This document shows, piece by piece, positions 8,013 through 16,592 of a DNA stretch of 64,000 nucleotides. The stretch is from assembly GCF_000425945.1 (NCBI RefSeq), contig NZ_AUEK01000012.1, positions 1 to 64,000 on the forward strand, read 5' to 3'. Position 1 is the stretch's first letter. The number at the start of each line of letters is the position of its first letter. Both the position numbers and the translations under genes were made by a program. Under the pieces are notes generated by a model. That model did not search any database. It was not told where the DNA came from and saw only the letters and a list, made by a program, of their open reading frames with translations. The DNA is from Candidatus Solirubrobacter pratensis. GTDB taxonomy: Bacteria; Actinomycetota; Thermoleophilia; Solirubrobacterales; Solirubrobacteraceae.

Positions 8013-8115
8013 GGGCGCAGTGTCAGCGCCGAGCGGGTGATGCGGCCTCGCTCGGGCGGGATGATTCGCCGTGGGTTCATGCGAGGCGGGTGACCCACCG
8101 TCGTCGCGCTTGCGA

Positions 8116-8121
8116 CATGAT
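8116..8121 (+). promoter_or_regulatory. Putative -10 box, leaderless spacing
   Basis: CATGAT with its first base 12 nt before the GTG at 8128; this is the spacing found repeatedly in this window and it supports that start. Confidence 0.4.
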
Positions 8122-8127
8122 CCTCGC

Positions 8128-9222
8128 GTGGATCGGGCGCGCTCCGAGTCGCTCGGCGACCGGCTCGAACAGGCGATCGAACGGCATGCCGACACGGCAG
8201 GCGAGATCGAGCGCGCGCAGGCGGCCGAGCCGCCGCGCGGACGCCTGCGCCGGACCGTCATGTGGCTCGCGATCACGGGAGTGTCGCTGTACCTCGTCCT
8301 CCCCAGCGTGATCGAGGTGTTCGGCTCGTGGCGGCGGATCACCGAGTTCTCGCTGCTCGCGCTGGCCGCGATGGCGGGACTCCAGGCCGCGTCGCTGGCA
8401 TGTCTGTGGGCGCTGCAGCATGTGGCGCTGCGCGCGCGGCGCTGGCGCCCGGTGATCGCCTCCCAGCTCGCCGGCAACGCGCTGTCGAAGATCGCCCCCG
8501 GCGGCGGCGCGCTAGGCGCCGCGCTGCAGTACCGCATGCTCGTCCAGGCCGGGCTCCCCGCGGGCTCGACCGTCGCGGCGCTGACGGCGGTCAACCTGCT
8601 CGTGTTCGCCGTCGTACTGGCGCTGCCCGTCCTGGCTATCCCGGCGCTGCTGCGCGGCGCGGTCGACCGCAGCCTGCTCGAGACCGCGATCGCCGGCCTG
8701 GTGATCTTCGCCGTCGCCGCCGGCGCCGGCGCCGTGCTGCTGTCGACCGACCGCCCGCTCGCGTGGATCGGGCGCACCGTGCAGCGCGTCCGCAACCGGC
8801 TCAGGCGCCGGCGCGCCCAGCCGCTCGACGCGCTGCCGGACCGGCTCCTGCGCGAGCGCGACCGCATCCTGCAGACGCTCGGCCCGCGCTGGAAGCGAGC
8901 GCTGGCGGCGACCGTCGGGCGCTGGCTGTTCGACTACGGCACGCTGCTCGCCGCGCTCGCGGCGATCGGCTCGCATCCGCGCCCGGGCCTGGTCCTGCTG
9001 GCGTTCTCCGGCGCGCAGGTGCTCGCCCAGATCCCGGTCACGCCCGGCGGGCTCGGCTTCGTCGAGGCCGGGCTGACGGCGATGCTGGCGCTCGCCGGCG
9101 TCTCGGCCGGCGATGCCGTGCTCGCCACGTTCGCCTACCGGCTGTTCTCCTACTGGCTGCCGCTGCCGTTCGGCCTGCTGGGGCTCGCACTAGCTCCGCG
9201 CGCCGCCGCTCAGCAGGCGTAG
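8128..9222 (+). CDS. YbhN/UPF0104 (LPG synthase transmembrane-like) protein
   Basis: About 364 aa. A polar, charged N-terminus of about 45 residues precedes seven or eight membrane helices. The motifs GGGALGAALQYRML and PVTPGGLGFVEAGLTAML are typical of the YbhN/AglD/MprF-flippase superfamily, which moves or handles polyprenyl- or lysyl-lipids. No catalytic lysyltransferase domain is present. GTG 8128 is chosen over GTG 8071 because of the -10-like box. The 3' end overlaps the convergent LuxR gene by 33 bp. Confidence 0.8.
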   Translation: MDRARSESLGDRLEQAIERHADTAGEIERAQAAEPPRGRLRRTVMWLAITGVSLYLVLPSVIEVFGSWRRITEFSLLALAAMAGLQAASLACLWALQHVALRARRWRPVIASQLAGNALSKIAPGGGALGAALQYRMLVQAGLPAGSTVAALTAVNLLVFAVVLALPVLAIPALLRGAVDRSLLETAIAGLVIFAVAAGAGAVLLSTDRPLAWIGRTVQRVRNRLRRRRAQPLDALPDRLLRERDRILQTLGPRWKRALAATVGRWLFDYGTLLAALAAIGSHPRPGLVLLAFSGAQVLAQIPVTPGGLGFVEAGLTAMLALAGVSAGDAVLATFAYRLFSYWLPLPFGLLGLALAPRAAAQQA

Positions 9223-11898
9223 GTCGCGCGCCCGCTCGACGGCCTCGCGCCGGCGCGCCACGTCGAGCTTGCGGTAGATCGAGCGCAGGTGCGTCTTGAC
9301 CGTGTTGGTCGTGACGAACAGCTCGGCGGCGATCTCGCGGTTGGACAGCGTCGTCGGCAGGTAGCGCAGGATCGCGTGCTCGCGGTCGCTGAGCGGCTCC
9401 AGCAGCGGGGCGACCGAACGCGGCGCCGGCGCGCGGTCGGCGAACGCGTCCAGCAGCTCGCCGACGACCGCGCGATGCGCGGTGCCCGCGCGGATCTGCT
9501 GCCGCAGCAGCGCCTCGATCCGGCGTCCACCGTCGATGAACGGCCACCGGTGCCCGGTCCGCTCGGCGATCTCGAGCGCCTCGCCGAGCGCGCGCGAGGC
9601 GGCCGCGGGCTCGCCGGCCTCATCGTTGGCGACGGCGCTCAGCACCGCCCGCTCGACGCCGGTGACGGCGTGCGCCTCCCGGTCGACGGCGACGGCGGCG
9701 GCCGTGAGCCGCTCCACCGCACCGGCGGCGTCGCCAGTCGCGAGCAAGAGCCGCGCCTCGGTCACGCCGACGACGAGCCACGGCTCCTCGGCCACCTCGG
9801 CGAGCACGGCGCGGGCCGCATCGAGCTCGCCGAGCGTGGCGAGCAGCCGCGCCCGCAGCGCGGCGAGCGTGGCGCGCTCGTACGGCGGCGGCGTGCCGGC
9901 GCGGAACTCGGCCTCGAAGCGGTCGAGCTTGCGCAGGCCGTCCTGCGCAAGCCCGCGCGCGCCGTCCATGCGCGCGTCGAGGTGGACGAGGACGAAGTGC
10001 AGCTGGCGCGACCGCGAGCCGGAGGCGGCGGCGCGTGCTGCCTCCAGCTGCTCGGCGGCCTCCCGAGGGCGCAACTCGTAGAACGCCGCGATCGCCAGCG
10101 AGAGGTGCGCGCACGCGAGCTGCGGGATCGCCGACCACCCGCGGCGCGCCGCAAGCTCGATCGCCGCGCGCGCGTGCTGACCTGGCGTGGCGGGACCGTC
10201 GGCCATCACGTCCACCAGAGCGAGGTGGCTGAGCGCGGACACGAGGATGTACTCCAGCCCCGCCGGCTGCGCGACCGCCACCGCCTCGCGCAGCTCCTCG
10301 GCGGCGCGGTCGAGGCGCTGCGCCCACAGGGCGGTCTCCCCGAGCGCGGCGTGCACGAGCGCGCGGCGGGCCTGGTCGGGGATGCCGCCGTGCCCGGCCG
10401 CCTCGGCCAGGAGGTCGTCAGCGGCGGCCAGCGCGGCGTCGAAGTCGCCCTCGAGGCGAGCCGCGTAGAGGCGTGCGAGCACCAGCGTCTCGAGGTAGCG
10501 CCGGCGCCGCGCGTCCGGGACGCGCGCCGCCCCGAGCTCGGCATGCGCGAGATGGATCTCCGCAGCGTCCACGTCACCGATGTCGAGCGCCGTGCAGGCG
10601 AGCGCCGCAGCCAGCTCCGCGTCGTCGCGCAGGCGCTCCGGCGGCAACGCGCCAACCAGCGACCGGATCGCGCCGCCTTGTCCGCGCACGAACAACTCGA
10701 GCCAGTGCTCCGCGACGATCTCGACGGCGAGGTCCCACTCCCCCGCCTCGACGGCGTGCCGCAGCGCGTGCGAGTCGGCGCCGCGCTCGGCGTACCAGCG
10801 AGCGGCGCGGGCGTGCAGCTCCGGCAGCTCACCGGCCAGCTCGCGCGCGGCCCGCGTGCGCAGCAGCCGGGCGAAGAGGCGGTGATATCGGAACCACTCG
10901 CGGTGCTGATCGATGCCGATCACGAACCCGTTGGTGCGCTCGAGCGCCATCAGGGTGTCCGCGCCCGCCCACCCACCGTCCAGGGCGTTCGCGAGGTCCC
11001 CGCACACGCGGTCGACGATCGACGTGCGCAGCAGGAACGAGCGCAGCTCGGGCGACTGGCGGTCGAGCACCTCCGCGAGCAGGTAGTCGCCGACCGCGCG
11101 GTCGTCGCCGGCGAACTGCGAGACGAAGCGCTCCGGGTCCTGGCGGCCCTGGAGGCTGAGCGCCGCCAGCCGCAGGCCCGCGCCCCAGCCCTCGGTCCGC
11201 GCCGTCAGCGCACGCACGAGCCGCTCGGGCAGCGCCAGGCCGTGCGCCTCGAGCAGCTCGGCCGCCTCCTCCTCGTCGAACGCGAGGTCGGCCGCGCGGA
11301 TGTCCACGAGCCGCCCCCGCACACGCAGCACGTGGAGCGGGAGCGCGGGATCCGCGCGCGCGCTGAGCACGAGCCGCAGCGTGGGCGGCGTGTGCAGCAC
11401 CAGGAAGCCCAACTGCTCCAGGCAGTCGAGCGAGCGCACGACGTGGAGGTCGTCGAGGACGAGCACGACGGGCCGCGGCAGGCCGGCGAGCGCGTTCACG
11501 AGCAGCGGCACGAACACCGACCGGGACTCGCGCACCGGCGGTGCGAGCGCGTCGAGCGGCGAATCCGGCGGCACGGCGGCGACGGTCTGCAGCGCGGTCA
11601 GCACGGCGGCCCAGAAGCGGCCGGGCTCGTCGTCGCCGGGCTCGAGCGACACCCACGCGGCCCGCGCCCCGATCGCCGAGGCGAGCAGCGTCGACTTGCC
11701 GCTGCCGGCCGGCCCGCTCACGAGCGTGACCGGCTCCCGCAGTCCCTCCTCCAGGAGGGCGCGCAGCCGCGGCCGCTCGACGAAGCCGTACGGAGGCGCG
11801 GGCGGCGAGAACTGCGTCACGAGCGGAGGCCCCCCGGCGAACGATCCCGCCGGGCGCTCGTCGCGCGGAGGACCTTCCGCCTTCCCCACCGCCGGCAT
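9190..11898 (-). CDS. LuxR-family MalT-type ATP-binding regulator
   Basis: A 902-aa protein (STAND ATPase regulator). An N-terminal NTPase domain carries Walker A GPAGSGKST (about 62-70) and a Walker B-like VVLVLDDLH (about 170-178). A long helical TPR-like sensor region follows, and a C-terminal LuxR HTH (LSDREHAILRYLPTTLSNREIAAELFVTTNTVKTHLRSIYRKL) fills the last 60 residues. MalT-like proteins bind an inducer and ATP to activate transcription; the inducer here is unknown. The ATG at 11898 follows an AAAGGA sequence. A frame extension to 11973 is less likely. Confidence 0.85.
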   Translation of the reverse strand: MPAVGKAEGPPRDERPAGSFAGGPPLVTQFSPPAPPYGFVERPRLRALLEEGLREPVTLVSGPAGSGKSTLLASAIGARAAWVSLEPGDDEPGRFWAAVLTALQTVAAVPPDSPLDALAPPVRESRSVFVPLLVNALAGLPRPVVLVLDDLHVVRSLDCLEQLGFLVLHTPPTLRLVLSARADPALPLHVLRVRGRLVDIRAADLAFDEEEAAELLEAHGLALPERLVRALTARTEGWGAGLRLAALSLQGRQDPERFVSQFAGDDRAVGDYLLAEVLDRQSPELRSFLLRTSIVDRVCGDLANALDGGWAGADTLMALERTNGFVIGIDQHREWFRYHRLFARLLRTRAARELAGELPELHARAARWYAERGADSHALRHAVEAGEWDLAVEIVAEHWLELFVRGQGGAIRSLVGALPPERLRDDAELAAALACTALDIGDVDAAEIHLAHAELGAARVPDARRRRYLETLVLARLYAARLEGDFDAALAAADDLLAEAAGHGGIPDQARRALVHAALGETALWAQRLDRAAEELREAVAVAQPAGLEYILVSALSHLALVDVMADGPATPGQHARAAIELAARRGWSAIPQLACAHLSLAIAAFYELRPREAAEQLEAARAAASGSRSRQLHFVLVHLDARMDGARGLAQDGLRKLDRFEAEFRAGTPPPYERATLAALRARLLATLGELDAARAVLAEVAEEPWLVVGVTEARLLLATGDAAGAVERLTAAAVAVDREAHAVTGVERAVLSAVANDEAGEPAAASRALGEALEIAERTGHRWPFIDGGRRIEALLRQQIRAGTAHRAVVGELLDAFADRAPAPRSVAPLLEPLSDREHAILRYLPTTLSNREIAAELFVTTNTVKTHLRSIYRKLDVARRREAVERARDLRLLSGGARS

Positions 11899-11990
11899 GT
11901 CCTTTAGAACGTACCCCTCCCGTGCAGGGATTGTCGAGCGCTGGCGTGACCCATTCGGGCCGACGGCGCGCACCGCTGCTGCACTTCCCC

Positions 11991-12200
11991 CTATCCGCGC
12001 TCGGGCGGCAGCCGGCGGATCTCCAGCAGCTCGAGGCCCATCTCCTGGAGCTCCGCGAGGATCTGGTGCAGGTCCTCCTGACCCTGCACCGGGCCGCGAA
12101 GCACGGTCTCGACCGGCTCCACCTCGGCCGCGAGGCCGAGCGAGTCGGCGAGGTGATCGCCCACGCGTCCGCGTACCCGGATCTCATAGTTGAGCGGCAT
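11991..12200 (-). CDS. Small conserved protein, paralogue of 13281..13511
   Basis: A 69-aa soluble protein (MPLNYEIRVRGRVGDHLADSLG...LLEIRRLPPERG). It shares the pattern EIRVxGxV...ADxLGL.. VxTVLRGxVxxxxxLHxxLxxLxxxGLELxExRRLP with the 76-aa protein at 13281..13511. The beta-alpha layout resembles a small ACT-like or ferredoxin-like fold, but that is a guess and no function is known. It is divergent from the Usp gene. An ATG at 12212 is the alternative start. Confidence 0.7.
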   Translation of the reverse strand: MPLNYEIRVRGRVGDHLADSLGLAAEVEPVETVLRGPVQGQEDLHQILAELQEMGLELLEIRRLPPERG

Positions 12201-12249
12201 GCGTGCCCTCATGCTGCCGTCGCTCCGGATTGGCGGCCATCACCCCGGT

Positions 12250-12285
12250 GGGATGAGCCGGTCTCATGCTGCCGGCACGTACGGT
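12250..12285 (+). promoter_or_regulatory. Composite operator and -10 box upstream of Usp gene
   Basis: GGGATGA (12250-12256), 7 nt, TCATGC (12264-12269), 10 nt, TACGGT (12280-12285). The same order and spacing occur before the HdeD gene (14088-14123). The imperfect dyad next to a -10-like hexamer suggests a shared activator or regulator. Confidence 0.4.
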
Positions 12286-12295
12286 CCAGAGCGGG

Positions 12296-13219
12296 ATGGA
12301 GCCGACCGTCGTCTGCGCGTTCGACCCCGACGCCGGCGATCGCGCGCCGGTCGAGCTCGCCCGCCTGGCCGCACGCCTGCTCGGCAGCAACCTGCTGATC
12401 GTGGTCGTGCGCCCGGGGGGAACCGCGCCGGAGCGGCTCGCGCGGGTGGAGGAGCGAGGTCCGCGGCGGCCGCTGGAGGCGCTCGCCGCCGAGCTGCGCT
12501 GGGAGCCCGCGGCCGTGCGGGTCGTCACCGCCCCCTCGGCCGCCTGCGGCCTGTATGACGTACTCGCCTCCGTGCGGCCGGCGCTCGCCGTCGCCGGCTC
12601 CGCCGAGGAAGCGCCGCACGGGCGCGTGCGGCCGGGCACGACCACGCAGCGGCTGCTCGACGGGGCGCCATGCCCGGTGGCGATCGCGCCGCGCGGCTGG
12701 ACGGATCGCCCGCTGCGAGCGATCGCGGTCGCGGTCCTCCCGTCGCCGGAGGGGCGCGCCGCCCTGCGCGCCGGCGCGGCGCTCGCGCACGCCGCGCGCC
12801 TCCCGCTGCGGATCGTGCTCGTGCTCGCCGGCTCCCCGGACACGACCGAGGCGAACGCGATCGCCCGCGAGCTGGCGGACGATGGTCCGCACCCGGCGAT
12901 CCCGGGCGGGCTTGACCACCCCGCCCGGGATCGCGCACCGGCCGCCGGCGGCGCCGCCGCGGTCCTCGTCCCGGCGCTCGCCGGCGCCGCCATCGCCGCC
13001 GAGCCGGCGGCGCCGCGCCTGGACGTCGCCTCGGAGGTCTACGTCGGCGACCCCGCCGACACGATCGTGCGCGCGTCGGCGCAGACGGACCTGCTCGTGC
13101 TCGGGTCGCGCGCCTACGGTCGCGCCGGCGAGGTCCACACGGGAGGCGTGTCGCGGCGCGTGCTCAACGGCGCGCACTGCCCGGTCGTGCTCGTCCCGCG
13201 GGAAGCGGCCCTCGCCTGA
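12296..13219 (+). CDS. Tandem-domain universal stress protein (UspA family)
   Basis: A 307-aa protein with two Usp domains (about 1-135 and 142-307). The second ends with the usual ATP-binding signature (DLLVLGSRAYGRAGEVHTGGVSRRVLNGAHCPVVLVP). Proteins of this type bind nucleotides and appear in hypoxia/dormancy and general stress responses of actinobacteria. The ATG at 12296 gives the normal N-terminus EPTVVCAFD. Its promoter shares a motif with that of the nearby HdeD gene. Confidence 0.85.
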   Translation: MEPTVVCAFDPDAGDRAPVELARLAARLLGSNLLIVVVRPGGTAPERLARVEERGPRRPLEALAAELRWEPAAVRVVTAPSAACGLYDVLASVRPALAVAGSAEEAPHGRVRPGTTTQRLLDGAPCPVAIAPRGWTDRPLRAIAVAVLPSPEGRAALRAGAALAHAARLPLRIVLVLAGSPDTTEANAIARELADDGPHPAIPGGLDHPARDRAPAAGGAAAVLVPALAGAAIAAEPAAPRLDVASEVYVGDPADTIVRASAQTDLLVLGSRAYGRAGEVHTGGVSRRVLNGAHCPVVLVPREAALA

Positions 13220-13280
13220 CGTCGCCTCTGCGCGCGGCGCGCCGCGGGAAGCGGCGAGACGTCGACGAGCGACCTGGGCT

Positions 13281-13511
13281 TCAGGTGCGTCGTCCGGCCT
13301 TGACGGCCGGACTCACGGGCAGGCGGCGGACCTCTATCAGCTCGAGCCCGTTCGTGCGCAGCCGGTCGAGCACGCCGTGCAGCGCGGGGCGGTCGGCGAC
13401 CGCCCCGCGCAGGACGGTTCCCGCGGGTGCCACGGAGGCGTGGAGGCCGAGCCGGTCGGCCACCTCGATCCGCACTGGGCCGAGGACGCGGATCTCCACG
13501 CGGGGCGTCAT
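13281..13511 (-). CDS. Small conserved protein, paralogue of 11991..12200
   Basis: A 76-aa protein (MTPRVEIRVLGPVRIEVADRLG..) that aligns over its length with the 69-aa protein at 11991..12200. The pair brackets the Usp gene on the opposite strand. It starts 5 bp after the DUF1269 gene, so the two are probably one operon. Function unknown. Confidence 0.75.
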   Translation of the reverse strand: MTPRVEIRVLGPVRIEVADRLGLHASVAPAGTVLRGAVADRPALHGVLDRLRTNGLELIEVRRLPVSPAVKAGRRT

Positions 13512-13516
13512 GGCCT

Positions 13517-14020
13517 TCAGACCGTCGCGGCCGCCCGCTCGTTGGAGATCGCGGCGGCCAGCTGCGCCTCGGCTTCGTCGCTGAGGGAGCTCTGGATGAT
13601 CTGGCCTTCGTACTTCGAGATCTCGGGGAGGACCTTGTCCGGCGTCGAGCGGCTGACGAGCACGATCAGCGCCGCGCCGCCCGGCTCCAGCCGGCTGCCG
13701 AGGTCCTTCATGAAGCGGTCGTCGACGCCGACGTCGCTCATCGCGCCCGCCGCGCCGCCGGCCGCCGCTCCGACCGCCATGCCGAGCAGCGGCGCGAGGA
13801 AGATCAGGCCGATCAGGCCGCCCCAGAGCGCGCCGCCGGTGGCTCCCATGGCCGCCGTCTTGGTCGTCTGGTGCAGCTTGACCTTGCCGCCTTCGTCGCG
13901 GGTGACGACCACGGCGTCCTCGAGGTCGATGGCGTGCTCGACCTGCAGGCGCGACAGGACGCCGAGGACCTCCTTGGCGGTGGCCTCGTCCTTGTAGGCG
14001 ACGGCGATGAGATTGCTCAT
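13517..14020 (-). CDS. DUF1269-family membrane-associated protein
   Basis: A 167-aa protein. An N-terminal alpha/beta domain (SNLIAVAYKDEATAKEVLGVLSRLQ) is followed by a central Gly/Ala-rich hydrophobic hairpin (MGATGGALWGGLIGLIFLAPLLGMAVGAAAGGAAGA) and a C-terminal alpha/beta stretch (ALIVLVSRSTPDKVLPEI). This is the typical DUF1269 layout seen in stress-induced actinobacterial genes. The ATG at 14020 has an AAGGAG Shine-Dalgarno. It is divergent from the HdeD gene. Confidence 0.85.
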   Translation of the reverse strand: MSNLIAVAYKDEATAKEVLGVLSRLQVEHAIDLEDAVVVTRDEGGKVKLHQTTKTAAMGATGGALWGGLIGLIFLAPLLGMAVGAAAGGAAGAMSDVGVDDRFMKDLGSRLEPGGAALIVLVSRSTPDKVLPEISKYEGQIIQSSLSDEAEAQLAAAISNERAAATV

Positions 14021-14087
14021 TGACGAACTCCTTCGCTCGGGTCGCCACACTGTCGGCGGTCGCGGTGTGATGGTGCATCGCCCGATC

Positions 14088-14123
14088 GGGATGATGCGGC
14101 GTCATCCTGGCGCCGCATAGCGT
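14088..14123 (+). promoter_or_regulatory. Composite operator and -10 box upstream of HdeD gene
   Basis: GGGATGA (14088-14094), 7 nt, TCATCC (14102-14107), 10 nt, TAGCGT (14118-14123), then 6 nt to the ATG at 14130. Order and spacing match 12250-12285 before the Usp gene. Confidence 0.45.
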
Positions 14124-14129
14124 GGCGGC

Positions 14130-14699
14130 ATGTTCAGTGAAGTCCCGCAGATCGCCCGTGACTGGTGGGTGCTCGCCCTGCTGGGGCTCATCTGCGTCGT
14201 CACGGGGATCGTCGCGATCGTGTGGCCGGGCATCACGCTGCTCGCGCTCGGCCTGATCTTCGGCATCTACCTCGTCATCGCCGCGAGCATGGAGATCGTC
14301 GACGCCATCACAGGGCCGCCCGGCGGCCGCGCCATCAGCGCGATCCTCGGCGCGATCGCGCTGATCGCCGGCCTCATCTGCATCCGCCGCCCGGGCGCGA
14401 GCCTGCTGGCAATCGTGATCGCGGTCGGCATCTACCTGGTCGCCTCCGGCGTGATCCGGATCGTGCTCTCGTTCGAGACCAGCGAAGGGCGCGGCTGGGC
14501 GATCGCGCTCGGTGCGCTCGACACGGTCATCGGCATCCTGATCCTCGCGTGGCCGGGACTCGGGCTCGCGACGCTCGCGTTGCTCTTCGCGGTGTCGATG
14601 CTGATCCGCGGCATCTTCGCGATCGTGATCGGCTTCAAGCTGCGCGGGATGCGCCACGGGGAGCCCCCGCCGGTGCATACCGCGAACCTGGCCACGTAA
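14130..14699 (+). CDS. HdeD/DUF308-family membrane protein
   Basis: A 189-aa integral membrane protein with six hydrophobic helices arranged as three repeats of the DUF308 unit (for example LLGLICVVTGIVAIVWPGITLLALGLIFGIYLV). HdeD is linked to acid resistance in enterobacteria; in actinobacteria the role is undefined. It is the first gene of a probable operon with the AI-2E transporter (0 bp gap), BrkB (4 bp overlap) and MBL hydrolase. Confidence 0.85.
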   Translation: MFSEVPQIARDWWVLALLGLICVVTGIVAIVWPGITLLALGLIFGIYLVIAASMEIVDAITGPPGGRAISAILGAIALIAGLICIRRPGASLLAIVIAVGIYLVASGVIRIVLSFETSEGRGWAIALGALDTVIGILILAWPGLGLATLALLFAVSMLIRGIFAIVIGFKLRGMRHGEPPPVHTANLAT

Positions 14700-15773
14700 G
14701 TGCCCCCTCAGCGCGTCGAAGTCGTCATCGGCGTGCGCACGCTGCTCACGCTGCTGGCGTTCGGCGCGCTCGTGGCGCTGGCGATCCTGTCGCTCGGCAC
14801 CCTGATCTCGATCTTGGTGGCGGCGACCATCGCGCTCGGCCTCGACCCGGTCGTCGGGGCGCTCGTGCGGCGCGGCTGGAAGCGCGGGCGCGCCGCGCTG
14901 ACCGTGTTCGCGGGGCTGTTCGTCGCAGTCTTCGCGCTCGTCCTCGTCACCGCCGGCCCGGTCTGGAACGAGGTCGCCGACTTCGTCCACGCGCTGCCGG
15001 CCTACTGGGACGAGCTCCAGCAGAAGGACTGGTTCCAGCAGCTGACCGCGACGGCAGGCGCGGACGACAAGATCCGAAGCGCGCTCAAGGACCTCGCCGC
15101 AGGGCTGCCGGAGGCGGCGACCGCGGTGCTGGGGATCGCCGGCGGCGTCTTCGGCTCGGCCCTCTCGCTGGTGACGCTGTCGTTCCTGTCGCTGTTCCTG
15201 CTGATGGAGCGCCCGGCGATCACCGACTGGCTGTTCGGGTTCGCGCGCCCCGAGACCGACGCGCGCTGGCGGCCGGTGCTGGAGGACTCGATCGGCGCGG
15301 TGTCGTCGTCGCTGATCGGCAACGTCGCGATCTCGGTCGTGGCGGCGACCGTGGCCGGGCTGTCGGCGTGGGCGTTCGGGCTGCCGTTCCCGATCGTCCT
15401 GGCCCTGATCACCGGGCTGCTGGACCTGATCCCGCAGGTGGGCGCGACCGTCGCGGCCGTGATCCTCGTGGGCGTGGCGCTCACCGTCAGCACGCCGGCG
15501 GCGATCGCGATGCTGGTGATCCAGCTCGTCTACCAGCAGGTCGAGAACTACATCGTGTACCCGATCGTCTACCGCCGCGCGGTGGAGCTGTCGGGCTTCA
15601 CCACGATCGTCGCGGTGCTGATCGCGAGCTCGATCCTCGGTGTCCCGGGCGCGATCCTCGCCGTCCCGTTCGCCGCCGTGATCAAGATCGTGCTGCGCGA
15701 GGCGGGCGCGCCGCGGCGCGCGCGGATGGCGGCCCTGCGGCAGGCCGACGAGCGCGAGCAGGTACCGGTGTGA
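14700..15773 (+). CDS. AI-2E/PerM-family transporter
   Basis: A 357-aa protein with about seven membrane helices. It shows the family signature in the second half (GLPFPIVLALITGLLDLIPQVGATVAAVILV and ENYIVYPIVYRRAVELSGFTTIVAVLI). Members export small molecules such as autoinducer-2 or work as Na+/H+ exchangers; the substrate here is unknown. The GTG start directly follows the TAA of the HdeD gene, and the stop overlaps the next gene (GTGA). Confidence 0.85.
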   Translation: MPPQRVEVVIGVRTLLTLLAFGALVALAILSLGTLISILVAATIALGLDPVVGALVRRGWKRGRAALTVFAGLFVAVFALVLVTAGPVWNEVADFVHALPAYWDELQQKDWFQQLTATAGADDKIRSALKDLAAGLPEAATAVLGIAGGVFGSALSLVTLSFLSLFLLMERPAITDWLFGFARPETDARWRPVLEDSIGAVSSSLIGNVAISVVAATVAGLSAWAFGLPFPIVLALITGLLDLIPQVGATVAAVILVGVALTVSTPAAIAMLVIQLVYQQVENYIVYPIVYRRAVELSGFTTIVAVLIASSILGVPGAILAVPFAAVIKIVLREAGAPRRARMAALRQADEREQVPV

Positions 15774-16576
15774 CGTCCCGGCGCATGCCGCGAGACAGGC
15801 CGATGTGGCCGATCGACGCGCTGATGGAGATCGGGCGCGACTGGATCGGGCGCTTCATCGCCGTCCAGGGCATCGACCGCGCGATGGCGATCGGCGCGCA
15901 GGCCTACACGGCCCTGATCCCGCTGCTGATCGTCTACGCGGCGCTGCTGCCGAACAGCACGAGCTTCGCCGACGCGCTGATCGACCGCTTCGGGCTCACG
16001 GGATCCTCCGCCGAGAGCGTGCGGCAGGCGTTCGCGGCATCGGGGACGGTGGAATCGAGCGTGACGGCGCTCGGCGCCGTCCTGCTGATCATCTCCGCGC
16101 TCTCCTTCACGCGGGGGATGCAGCGGCTCTATGAAGGCGCGTACGGGCTGCCGACGCGCGGGATGCGCAACACGAAGTGGGGCCTCGCGTGGCTCGCGGT
16201 CATCAGCGTCGTCTCGGCCGTCCGGCCGCACCTGCTCGGTGCGCTGGGCGGGCAGGCCGAGATCGTGGGGTCGCTCGCGCTCTCAGGGGTCCTGTGGCTC
16301 GTCACGCCGTACCTGCTGCTCGGGCGGCGCATGCGCTGGCAGCGCCTCGCTCCGGTCGCCGTGCTGTCCGCGATCGGGATGACCGGCGTGGGCATCTGGT
16401 CGGTGATCTGGATGCCGCACACGATCAGCTCGTCGGCGCAGCAATTCGGCATGATCGGGATCGGCTTCGCGCTGCTGGCCTGGCTGGTCTCGATCGCCGG
16501 CGTGCTCGTCGTCGCCACGACCGGCGGCGCGATGGTCGCCGATCGCCTGGATGCGCGCAAGGCTACGGCCGCGTGA
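15770..16576 (+). CDS. YihY/BrkB-family membrane protein
   Basis: A 268-aa protein from a GTG that overlaps the AI-2E stop. It has about six membrane helices and the AYTALIPLLIVYAALLP segment typical of YihY/BrkB proteins. It is shorter and more divergent than the second BrkB homologue at 28048. Function unknown (formerly called ribonuclease BN by error). Confidence 0.75.
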   Translation: MTSRRMPRDRPMWPIDALMEIGRDWIGRFIAVQGIDRAMAIGAQAYTALIPLLIVYAALLPNSTSFADALIDRFGLTGSSAESVRQAFAASGTVESSVTALGAVLLIISALSFTRGMQRLYEGAYGLPTRGMRNTKWGLAWLAVISVVSAVRPHLLGALGGQAEIVGSLALSGVLWLVTPYLLLGRRMRWQRLAPVAVLSAIGMTGVGIWSVIWMPHTISSSAQQFGMIGIGFALLAWLVSIAGVLVVATTGGAMVADRLDARKATAA

Positions 16577-16592
16577 CGCCGGGGCCGGCGAG

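Noticed and set aside
5889..8093. 734-codon plus-strand ORF
   Set aside because: It runs antisense through Fur, antiporter and DUF7144 genes, is Arg/Asp/His-rich low-complexity sequence and has no domain signal.
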